5,952 nt of DNA from the NCBI GenBank assembly GCA_030150305.1, contig JASLGD010000273.1, forward strand, positions 1 to 5,952. The letters run 5' to 3'. The DNA comes from Caldimonas sp. (GTDB lineage: Bacteria > Pseudomonadota > Gammaproteobacteria > Burkholderiales > Burkholderiaceae_C). How positions within the stretch are numbered: the first letter of the stretch is position 1; every line of letters starts with the position of its first letter. The notes beneath the pieces were generated by a model. That model searched no databases, had not been told where the DNA came from, and saw only the letters and a list, made by a program, of their open reading frames with translations. The position numbers and the translations under genes were made by a program. This document shows, piece after piece, positions 1 through 5,755 of this stretch.

Positions 1-567
1 GGCGCGCGCGACGTAGTCGAGCGCCTGGCGAACGGTGTTCGCACCGACCATCTTCGGCTCGATCGCGGACCACAGTCCCGCAGCCTCGAGGACCGCCTTC
101 GTGTAGCGGCCAACCGGGACGCTCGCCGGCAGCCCGATCGCGACGCGCTGGAACGTCGGCTGCGCCAGTTGGCCGAGCGCCGTCGGCACGCTGCGCGCCG
201 AGGCGGGAACGACGACGACGAGCGTGTTGGAGACGACGTCGCGCCGCTCTGCTGCCTTGACGATGCCCCGGCGCTGCGCCTCGTCCATCGTCTCCTCGTC
301 GGCGCTGACGAGCACGTCGACCGGGGCGCCGCCCTTGGCGATCTGCTGCAGAAGCGCGCCCGACGCGCCGAAGTTGAACAGCACCTTGGTCCCTGGGCGG
401 GCGGCTTCGAACAGAGGCCCGATCTCCTTGAACGCGTTGGTCAGGCTCGCCGCCGCCGAGACGACGAGGTCCGCCGCGAGCGCTCCGGTGGCGCCGGCGG
501 CGAGCACGACGCCGACGAGCGCGCGGCGCCCGACGGCGACGCTGCGCAGCCATGACGCTCGGTCCAT
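1..567 (-). CDS. modA: Molybdate ABC transporter substrate-binding protein ModA, 3'-truncated by the window edge
   Basis: Periplasmic binding protein that captures molybdate (possibly tungstate) and hands it to an ABC importer (ModBC). I translated 189 codons with no stop; the C-terminal part, about a quarter to a third of a ~250-residue family member, lies beyond the left edge. Seen: a Sec-type signal peptide (residues 1-31; arginines at 3, 8, 14 and 15, hydrophobic 16-30, cleavage near ALA-AD). The mature protein opens with the family hallmark DLVVSAAASL (33-42), then FNFGASGALLQQI (64-76), GAPVDVLVSAD (80-90) and VPVGRY (150-155). Ser41 and Ser69 sit where ModA proteins bind the oxyanion. 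The ATG at 567 is chosen because GGAG lies 7 nt upstream and the signal peptide starts there. It is divergent from the moeA pair, which supports molybdate over another oxyanion. A related sulfate- or tungstate-binding protein is the main alternative, but the AAASL and GAPVDV motifs favour ModA. Confidence 0.93.
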   Translation of the reverse strand, partial: MDRASWLRSVAVGRRALVGVVLAAGATGALAADLVVSAAASLTNAFKEIGPLFEAARPGTKVLFNFGASGALLQQIAKGGAPVDVLVSADEETMDEAQRRGIVKAAERRDVVSNTLVVVVPASARSVPTALGQLAQPTFQRVAIGLPASVPVGRYTKAVLEAAGLWSAIEPKMVGANTVRQALDYVARA

Positions 568-574
568 GCGCTCG

Positions 575-578
575 CTCC
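575..578 (-). promoter_or_regulatory. Ribosome binding site of modA
   Basis: GGAG on the minus strand, 7 nt before the ATG at 567-565. It supports this ATG over the other minus-strand ATG at 553, which is out of frame with the ModA reading. Confidence 0.65.
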
Positions 579-669
579 GGCAGCTTCGGTATGTGCGCGG
601 TTATACAGCCGTTCTTCGGAGCCAGTCGCGGCAAGATACGAGACGATTCGCGACCTCGTCGGTCGGCCA

Positions 670-688
670 GCCGATACGTCGTATAGGC
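670..688. promoter_or_regulatory. Inverted repeat, candidate operator (possible molybdate-responsive site)
   Basis: The core ATACG (674-678), T, CGTAT (680-684) is a perfect dyad. It extends outward through GCC/GGC (670-672 and 686-688) with only the 673/685 pair mismatched. It overlaps the candidate -10 hexamer TATAGG of the moeA operon, the geometry expected of a repressor site. A ModE-type regulator is an attractive guess because of the genes on both sides and the TAT/ATA content. However, the half-site and spacing do not match the enterobacterial ModE box as I remember it, so the regulator is unassigned. Confidence 0.4.
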
Positions 689-803
689 ATGAACATTCCG
701 ATTTCGCGGCGCTCGGTGGAATCGCGCGGGGGCCGGTGAGGGGTGACGGACCCGCATAGACTCGGTGCCTCGCGATGCCCAGCGACGAGCCGATCCGACT
801 GCC

Positions 804-2090
804 ATGACCGCCCCCGACGAGAGCCGCGGCAACGACGCCGCGTCCACGAGCGCGCGCGCGCCGCGCGACGTGCGCATGCGCGGATTCAGCCGCCGCGCCG
901 AGGTGGCCGACGTCTGGCAGTGGATCGATCGCCACGCTGCACCGCTGCCCGCGCAGCCCGTCGACATCGACGAAGCGCACGGTCGCGTCCTCGCTCGCGT
1001 CGTCGTCGCCGGCGTCGACGTTCCGGCGTTCGACCGCTCGGCGATGGACGGCTACGCGGTGCGCGGCGACGAGACGATCGGCGCCGGCGACTACAACCCG
1101 CTCGCGTTTCGCGTCATCGGCCGCGCGCTGCCCGGGCAACCGTTCACGGGAACCGTGCAGACCGGCGAGGCGGTGCGGATCATGACCGGCGCGCCGCTGC
1201 CGAGCGGCGCGGACGCGGTCGTCCCCGCCGAATACGTGCGCGAGACGTCCACAGGCATCGAGACGACGATGGCGTTCGGGCCGGGCAAGCACGTCGGCCG
1301 CGTCGGCGAGGACATCGCGCGCGGCGCGACCGTGCTCGCGGCAGGACGCAGGCTGCGGCCGCAGGACGCCGGCGTGCTCGCTTCGCTGGGCATCGACCGC
1401 GTCGAGGCGATCCGCAGGCCGCGCGTTCGCATCGTCGTCACCGGCAACGAGGTCGTCGCGCCGGGCCGCGCGAAGGGCGCGTACGACATCTACGACGCCA
1501 ACTCGGCGATGCTGCGCGGCCTCGTCGCGCGCGACGGCGGCGAGCTCGACGCGCACCTGCGCACCGGCGACGACGCGGCGGTGATCCGCGACGCCCTCGC
1601 AAGCACCGGCGCCGACGTCGTGCTCGTCTCCGGCGGCTCGAGCGTCGGCACCGAGGACCATGCGCCGCGGCTGCTCGCCGAGGCGGGCGAGCTCGCGATC
1701 CACGGCGTCGCGATGCGGCCGTCGAGCCCGGCAGGCTGCGGCCGCATCGGCGAGACGCTCGTCTTCCTGCTGCCCGGCAACCCGGTCTCGTGCCTGTGCG
1801 CGTACGACTTCTTCGCCGGCCGCGCGATCCGGATGCTCGGCGGGTTGCCGAAGCACTGGCCGTACCGCGAGCGCACCGCGCGCGTCGCGCGCAAGATCGT
1901 GTCGGCGATCGGCCGCGTCGACTACTGCCGAGTGCGCCTGCGCGACGGCGAGGTCGAGCCGCTCGCGCTGAGCGGCGCCTCGGTGCTGTCGTCGACGACG
2001 CGCGCCGACGGCTTCGTCGTCGTCGCTGCCGACAGCGAAGGCTGCGCGCCCGGCACCGACGTCACCGTCCACCTCTACGACGCCGCCTGA
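804..2090 (+). CDS. moeA: Molybdopterin molybdenumtransferase MoeA (first paralogue)
   Basis: Cytoplasmic enzyme that inserts molybdate into adenylated molybdopterin to form the molybdenum cofactor. It is 428 aa from ATG 804, close to E. coli MoeA (~411). Seen, in this numbering: FDRSAMDGYA (76-85), RIMTGAPLPSGADAVV (125-140), GEDI (168-171), TGNEVV (213-218), Asp-Asp 256-257, SGGSSVG (276-282) with Asp285, and LPGNPVS (323-329), then a C-terminal beta domain. The acidic residues of the active-site cleft thus look conserved. Odd: the usual KPGKP loop reads RPSSP (305-309), so both its lysines are gone. The start is uncertain. An in-frame GTG at 765 would add 13 residues and an ATG at 876 would remove 24. 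None has a clear ribosome binding site; I prefer 804 because it is an ATG and residues near DVRMRGF look like part of the family N-terminus. The next gene starts 3 bases after the stop. Confidence 0.93.
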   Translation: MTAPDESRGNDAASTSARAPRDVRMRGFSRRAEVADVWQWIDRHAAPLPAQPVDIDEAHGRVLARVVVAGVDVPAFDRSAMDGYAVRGDETIGAGDYNPLAFRVIGRALPGQPFTGTVQTGEAVRIMTGAPLPSGADAVVPAEYVRETSTGIETTMAFGPGKHVGRVGEDIARGATVLAAGRRLRPQDAGVLASLGIDRVEAIRRPRVRIVVTGNEVVAPGRAKGAYDIYDANSAMLRGLVARDGGELDAHLRTGDDAAVIRDALASTGADVVLVSGGSSVGTEDHAPRLLAEAGELAIHGVAMRPSSPAGCGRIGETLVFLLPGNPVSCLCAYDFFAGRAIRMLGGLPKHWPYRERTARVARKIVSAIGRVDYCRVRLRDGEVEPLALSGASVLSSTTRADGFVVVAADSEGCAPGTDVTVHLYDAA

Positions 2091-2093
2091 ACG

Positions 2094-4058
2094 ATGGCCG
2101 ATCCGAGCGCACGCAGCGATCCGCAGACGACCGCGGACGGCCGGCAGACGCAGTTCCTGAGCGTCATCACGCGCGACGAAGCGACCGAGCGCTTTCGCCG
2201 CCACCTCACGCTCGCGCCGCTCGGCGACGAGACGGTGGCGCTCGCCGACGGGCTCGGTCGCGTGCTCGGCGGCGACGTCGTCGCCGCGGTCGACGTGCCC
2301 GGCTTCGACCGATCGAACGTCGACGGCTTCGCCGTCCAGGCCGCCGACACGTTCGGTGCCGGCGAAGAGGACCGGCGCCGGCTTGCGCTCAACGCCGAGG
2401 TCCTCACGCCCGGCGTCGTCGCGCGCGACGTCGTGCGCCCGCGGCACGCGACGGTGATCGCGACCGGCGCGATGCTGCCGCGCGGCGCCGACGCGGTCGT
2501 GATGGTCGAGCACACCGAGGTCGTCGCCGGGCACGACGATGTGCGCATCGTCGAGGTCGGTCGCGCCGTGACGGCCGGCGAGAACGTCAGCTACGCCGGC
2601 ACCGACATTGCCCGCGGCGAGACCGTGCTGCGCGCCGGGCAGGTGCTGACGTCGCGCGAGATCGGCGTGCTCGCCGCGCTCGGCGTCGCCGCCGTGCGCG
2701 TCTTTCGCCGCCCGCGCGTCGCGATCCTCTCGACCGGCGACGAGATCGTCGCGCCCGGGTCGCCGCTACCGCTCGGTGCGATCTACGACTCGAACGCCGC
2801 GATCCTCGCTGCGGCGGTCGCCGAGCTCGGCGGCGAGCCGGTGCAGCTCGGCGTCGTCCGCGACGACGAAGGCGCGCTGAGCGCAGCGCTCGAGCGCGCG
2901 CTCGTGCACGACGTCGTGCTGCTTTCGGGCGGCACCTCGAAGGGCGCGGGCGATCTTTCGTACCGCGTCGCGAGCCGGCTCGGCGATCCGGGGATCGTCG
3001 CCCATGGCGTCGCGCTCAAGCCCGGCAAACCGATCTGCCTCGCCGTCAGCCACGGCAAGCCGGTCGTGATCCTGCCCGGTTTTCCGACCTCGGCGATCTT
3101 CACGTTCCACGAGTTCGTCGCGCCGGTGATCCGCGCGTTCGCGGGGCTGCCCCCCGAGCGCCGCGAGACGGTGACCGCGACGCTGCCGATGCGCGTCAAC
3201 TCGGAGCGCGGCCGCACCGAGTACCTGCTCGTCGGCCTGGTCGAGAGCGGCGGCACGCTGAGCGCGTACCCGATGGGCAAGGGCTCGGGCTCGGTGACGA
3301 CGTTCAGCGGCGCCGACGGCTTCATCACGATCGACCAGCACACCGAGATCGTCGACGCCGGCGCGAAAGTCGACGTGCAGCTGCTCGCGCACGGCCTCGA
3401 GCCCGCCGATCTCGTGATCATCGGCAGCCACTGCGTCGGCCTCGACGCGATCGTCGGACGGCTGATCGGCGAGGGCGTTCGCCCGAAGGTGCTCTACGTC
3501 GGCAGCCTGGGCGGCGCGAAGGCAGCGCAGCGCGGCGAATGCGACGTCGCGAGCGTGCACCTGATGGATCCGGCGACGGGCGCGTACAACCGGCACCTCC
3601 TCGGCGACGCGCTGACGCTCGTGCCCGGCTATCGGCGCATGCAGGGCATCGTCTTTCGTGCCGACGACGCGCGCTTCGCCGGCAGGAACGCGCACGACGC
3701 GATCGCGGCCGCGCTCGCCGATCGCGAGTGCACGATGGTCAACCGCAACGCCGGCAGCGGCACGCGCGTGCTGATCGACCAGTTGCTCGGCACGCGGCGT
3801 CCGCCGGGGCACGGGGTGCAGACCAAGTCGCACAACGCGGTCGCCGCCGCCGTGCACCAGGGCCGCGCGGACTGGGGAGTCGCGATCGACACCGTCGCGC
3901 GCCAGTACGGTCTCGGCTTCATCGCGCTGCAGGAGGAGCACTACGACTTCGTCGTCCCGACCGCGAAGCTCGCGCGGCCGGCGGTGCAGGCGTTTCGTGC
4001 GCTGCTCTCGCGCCGCGACGTCCGGGACGAGCTGCAGCGGCTCGGATTTCGCCTGTAG
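2094..4058 (+). CDS. MoeA paralogue fused to a C-terminal PBP-like (COG1910-type) domain
   Basis: A 654-residue two-part protein. Residues ~20-432 are a full MoeA: FDRSNVDGFA (71-80), ATGAMLPRGADAVV (123-136), GTDI (169-172), STGDE (213-217), RDD (256-258), SGGTSKGAGD (278-287), LKPGKP (308-313), LPGFPTS (327-333) and a beta-rich domain to ~432. Residues ~437-654 resemble periplasmic molybdate-binding folds: LVIIGSHCVGLD (440-451), SLGGAKAAQRGECDVASVHL (471-490), NRNAGSGTRVLID (550-562) and KSHNAVAAAVHQGRADWGVAI (578-598). There is no signal peptide or membrane segment, so the binding domain is cytosolic. Known: such MoeA-PBP fusions occur in archaea and bacteria, and their exact job is not settled. 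Inferred: the domain captures or senses oxyanion, or a cofactor intermediate, for the fused or neighbouring MoeA. The ATG follows the upstream stop by 3 bases with no visible ribosome binding site, so coupled translation is likely. Confidence 0.92.
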   Translation: MADPSARSDPQTTADGRQTQFLSVITRDEATERFRRHLTLAPLGDETVALADGLGRVLGGDVVAAVDVPGFDRSNVDGFAVQAADTFGAGEEDRRRLALNAEVLTPGVVARDVVRPRHATVIATGAMLPRGADAVVMVEHTEVVAGHDDVRIVEVGRAVTAGENVSYAGTDIARGETVLRAGQVLTSREIGVLAALGVAAVRVFRRPRVAILSTGDEIVAPGSPLPLGAIYDSNAAILAAAVAELGGEPVQLGVVRDDEGALSAALERALVHDVVLLSGGTSKGAGDLSYRVASRLGDPGIVAHGVALKPGKPICLAVSHGKPVVILPGFPTSAIFTFHEFVAPVIRAFAGLPPERRETVTATLPMRVNSERGRTEYLLVGLVESGGTLSAYPMGKGSGSVTTFSGADGFITIDQHTEIVDAGAKVDVQLLAHGLEPADLVIIGSHCVGLDAIVGRLIGEGVRPKVLYVGSLGGAKAAQRGECDVASVHLMDPATGAYNRHLLGDALTLVPGYRRMQGIVFRADDARFAGRNAHDAIAAALADRECTMVNRNAGSGTRVLIDQLLGTRRPPGHGVQTKSHNAVAAAVHQGRADWGVAIDTVARQYGLGFIALQEEHYDFVVPTAKLARPAVQAFRALLSRRDVRDELQRLGFRL

Positions 4059-4072
4059 CGCCCGCGGGCGCT
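4057..4072. terminator. Perfect 16-bp palindrome in the convergent gap, candidate bidirectional terminator
   Basis: AGCGCCCG followed directly by CGGGCGCT. As RNA it can form a six-pair GC-rich stem with a CGCG loop, extendable by G-U pairs. It overlaps the last two bases of the moeA2 stop codon and lies 5 bp beyond the cytochrome stop, filling most of the 19-bp gap between converging genes. There is no U-run on either side, so it is not a textbook intrinsic terminator. It may still stall polymerase or block transcription from running into the opposing genes. Confidence 0.45.
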
Positions 4073-4077
4073 GCGGC

Positions 4078-4404
4078 CTACTTGCCCTGGTTTCCGTACG
4101 TCGCGGTGAGGTAGTCGACGATCTCCGGAATGTCGGCGTCGTTCAGCGGCGCGTTGAAGACGGCCTTCATGCGCTTGGTCATCGCGTCCCAGTACGGCCG
4201 GCCCGCGTTCGGCGGCTGGTAGAGCATGTACTCGGCCGAATGGCAGGCGACGCAGTTGGCCTGCGCCTTCGCGTAGCCCGGCAGCGAGCTCGGGACGAGC
4301 TGCGCGCCGTCGGGCGGCAGCACGATCGTCTTCGGCGCCGCGGCGACGGCGGCGACGCAGCCGGCGAGCACGGCCGCGGCACAGAGACGGAGGGAATACG
4401 ACAT
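4078..4404 (-). CDS. sorB: Sulfite dehydrogenase cytochrome c subunit (SorB-like, monohaem)
   Basis: Small exported c-type cytochrome of 108 aa that should accept electrons from the Mo subunit encoded just upstream and pass them to the respiratory chain. Seen: an N-terminal export signal (residues 1-~23), one haem-attachment motif CVACH (51-55), and a helical C-terminus with WDAMTKRM (72-79) ending in DIPEIVDYLTATYG (91-104). Met79 is the likely distal haem ligand by position, with Met75 the alternative. Length and layout fit the SorB family. The ATG at 4404 is preceded by GGGAG (4413-4417) at 8 nt, within the 23-bp gap after sorA, so the pair is one operon. Odd: LAGC at 13-16 fits a lipoprotein box, though a conventional cleavage near AVA (19-21) is equally possible. 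The partnership with sulfite oxidation is inferred from the neighbour; the sequence alone only shows a small cytochrome c. Confidence 0.88.
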   Translation of the reverse strand: MSYSLRLCAAAVLAGCVAAVAAAPKTIVLPPDGAQLVPSSLPGYAKAQANCVACHSAEYMLYQPPNAGRPYWDAMTKRMKAVFNAPLNDADIPEIVDYLTATYGNQGK

Positions 4405-4412
4405 GGCGATGG

Positions 4413-4417
4413 CTCCC
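4413..4417 (-). promoter_or_regulatory. Ribosome binding site of the sorB-like cytochrome gene
   Basis: GGGAG on the minus strand, 8 nt before the ATG at 4404-4402 and inside the short gap after the sorA stop. It gives the cytochrome its own initiation signal and supports this start. Confidence 0.65.
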
Positions 4418-4427
4418 GGACGGCGAT

Positions 4428-5666
4428 TCAGACTGCGGTGACCTTGACCGACTCGATGACGTTGCGCATGTAGCCCGCCGGCTGCCAGACGGCGGTCGTC
4501 GGCTGGCTTTCGCCGCCGCGGCTCCACGCGCACGACTGCACGTCGTACGTGCGGCCGCTCTGGGGAGTGAAGGCGAACGTGAACTCGCGGAACGAATAGC
4601 GGCTGAGCTCCGGCCCGAGCGTCGCCTGCAGCCAGTTGGCGCCGCCGTCGACCGAGACGCCGACCTCGCGGATGCCCTTGCCGCCGTCGAACGCGATGCC
4701 GCGCACGAGCGTCGGCCGCCCGGCCGGGATGCGCTGGCCGTTGCTGAGCGAGGTGACGAACGAGCGCACCGTGAAGCGGCCGATCGGCCGCGTCGCCGCC
4801 GGCGCGGTGCCCGGAGCGACGCACGCGCAGTCGTTGTCGGGAACGCGGTACGCCGGGCGCATCCAGAAGCCCTCGAACGCGTGGTCGACGATCTCGACGT
4901 TCGAGAGGTGCTTGACCCAGTACGTGCCGTAGTAGCCGGGCACCACGAGCTTGACCGGATAGCCGTTCAGCATCGGGATGTCGGCGCCGTTCATCTGCCA
5001 CGCGATGAGGACGTCGGGGTCCATCGCCTGCGCGACGTCGAGCGCCTTGACGAAGTCGCCGCCGCCGAAGACGCCGTTGTCGAGGCCGTCGAACGTGACC
5101 TGGCGCGCCGTGTTCTTCGGCTCGGCGCGCGCGAGCACGTCCTTCAGCGGCACCCCGGTCCAGCGCGCGTTGCCCATCGCGCCGTTGCCGAGCTGGCCCC
5201 CGGTGACGCGCGGATTGAAGAGCGCGCGGCTGTTGCCCGAGCACTGGTTGACGGCGACGATCTCGACCGGCTTGAACTGCGACTTCAGCTCGGCGAGCGT
5301 GAGCTGGAAGGGCTTGCCGGCGGCGTTGCCGCCGAACTTGATGACGTAGGTGTCGGGATCGATCGAGGTCGGGATCGCGGCGTTGTGATAGCGGACGAAG
5401 AACGCGTCGTTGGGCGTGATCAGGCCGTCGTTGAAGACCTCGAACGGCGTCTCGAGCTGCGGCGGCCGCGAGGTCAGCACGATCATCGGCCGCTTCTCGG
5501 GAAAGGCGACGAGCTTGCGGCCGCCGTTCGCGAACGGCTGCTCGAAGGTCGCGGCCTGCTGCGCCTGCGCGCTCCGCGCGAAGGCTCCCAGGCCCGCCGT
5601 GGCGGCCGTGCCGAGGCCGGCGGCGAGCAGTCGGCGACGAAGCGCATCGTGACGGCTGAATGACAT
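4428..5666 (-). CDS. sorA: Sulfite dehydrogenase (cytochrome c), molybdenum catalytic subunit SorA
   Basis: Periplasmic molybdoenzyme of the sulfite oxidase family (412 aa) that oxidises sulfite to sulfate, giving electrons to the cytochrome encoded next. Seen: a Tat signal (LRRRLLAAG at 9-17, hydrophobic stretch, cleavage after AQA at 33-35), as expected for an enzyme exported with its cofactor. The Mo domain (~60-275) has FFVRYHNAAIP (89-99), NQCSGNSR (140-147) with Cys142 as the expected Mo ligand, LGNGAMGNARWTGVPL (159-174) and VPGYYGTYWVKHL (242-254). A dimerisation domain (~290-412) includes RSFVTS (301-306) and a beta-sandwich with VDGGANW. Arg92, His94 and Arg147 fall where SorA enzymes carry active-site residues. 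No haem motif is present in this chain, unlike vertebrate sulfite oxidase with its fused cytochrome b5. The ATG at 5666 is fixed by AGGAG 5 nt upstream and by the Tat signal; longer upstream readings are arginine-rich noise. The main alternative is a SorA-like homologue using another substrate. Confidence 0.94.
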   Translation of the reverse strand: MSFSRHDALRRRLLAAGLGTAATAGLGAFARSAQAQQAATFEQPFANGGRKLVAFPEKRPMIVLTSRPPQLETPFEVFNDGLITPNDAFFVRYHNAAIPTSIDPDTYVIKFGGNAAGKPFQLTLAELKSQFKPVEIVAVNQCSGNSRALFNPRVTGGQLGNGAMGNARWTGVPLKDVLARAEPKNTARQVTFDGLDNGVFGGGDFVKALDVAQAMDPDVLIAWQMNGADIPMLNGYPVKLVVPGYYGTYWVKHLSNVEIVDHAFEGFWMRPAYRVPDNDCACVAPGTAPAATRPIGRFTVRSFVTSLSNGQRIPAGRPTLVRGIAFDGGKGIREVGVSVDGGANWLQATLGPELSRYSFREFTFAFTPQSGRTYDVQSCAWSRGGESQPTTAVWQPAGYMRNVIESVKVTAV

Positions 5667-5670
5667 CGGA

Positions 5671-5676
5671 TCTCCT
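5671..5676 (-). promoter_or_regulatory. Ribosome binding site of sorA
   Basis: AGGAGA on the minus strand, 4 nt before the ATG at 5666-5664. It is the strongest ribosome binding site in the window and decides the sorA start against an in-frame extension of 60 codons. Confidence 0.8.
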
Positions 5677-5698
5677 GTGCGTGTGCGAACGAGGGTGT

Positions 5699-5728
5699 AC
5701 CCGATTGTGCGCGACGAACGGATCGGGT
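5699..5728. promoter_or_regulatory. Inverted repeat ACCCGAT-N16-ATCGGGT upstream of sorA
   Basis: Perfect 7-bp arms (5699-5705 and 5722-5728) separated by 16 bp, located 33-62 bp before the sorA start, where a promoter should be. Arm spacing of about two helical turns centre to centre suits a dimeric DNA-binding protein. No regulator is assigned, and no clear -35/-10 pair was found; CACAAT (complement of 5704-5709) is the best -10-like hexamer. Confidence 0.4.
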
Positions 5729-5738
5729 CTTTCGCGAA

Positions 5739-5755
5739 CTCGGCGCGGCGCCGAG
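5739..5755. repeat. Perfect 17-bp inverted repeat CTCGGCGC-G-GCGCCGAG
   Basis: Eight-base perfect arms around a single central G, 73-89 bp before the sorA ATG and 10 bp beyond the other dyad. It may be a second operator or activator site. It could also be a chance palindrome, since the sequence here is almost pure G and C. Confidence 0.35.

Larger units (their letters stand above)
568..803. promoter_or_regulatory. Divergent intergenic regulatory region between modA and the moeA operon
   Basis: About 236 bp with no convincing gene separate two divergent transcripts, so both promoters should lie here. It is noticeably less GC-rich than the flanking genes around 595-705. On the minus strand TATAAC (complement of 600-605), 33 bp before the modA start, is a plausible -10 element, but I see no good -35 at the usual distance. 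On the plus strand TATAGG (682-687) is a possible -10 for the moeA operon, again without a clear -35. A purine-rich GAGGGG at 738-743 is too far from either possible moeA start to be a normal ribosome binding site. Promoter positions are guesses; the regulatory role of the region follows from its divergent layout. Confidence 0.5.

Noticed and set aside
169..739. Plus-strand open readings at 169-555 and 224-739
   Set aside because: They lie opposite modA, whose minus-strand translation shows a signal peptide and clear ModA motifs.
568..803. Molybdenum cofactor riboswitch upstream of the moeA operon
   Set aside because: I could not recognise the conserved elements of the Moco RNA motif. The region shows only short DNA dyads.
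441..2534. 697-codon open reading on the minus strand
   Set aside because: It is antisense to the first MoeA and part of the second and crosses the intergenic region and the modA start. Its arginine/alanine/aspartate-rich translation shows no family motif, as expected from high-GC shadow frames.
2766..3941. 391-codon open reading on the minus strand
   Set aside because: It is antisense to the second MoeA gene, with biased composition and no ribosome binding site or recognisable domain.
743..4114. 1123-codon open reading on the plus strand
   Set aside because: It overlaps both MoeA genes in another frame. Its translation is arginine-rich low complexity, whereas the true frames carry full MoeA motifs.
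4881..5663. 260-codon open reading on the plus strand opposite sorA
   Set aside because: It is complementary to well-conserved sorA codons and rich in Asp/Glu/Arg/Val typical of reverse-strand shadows.
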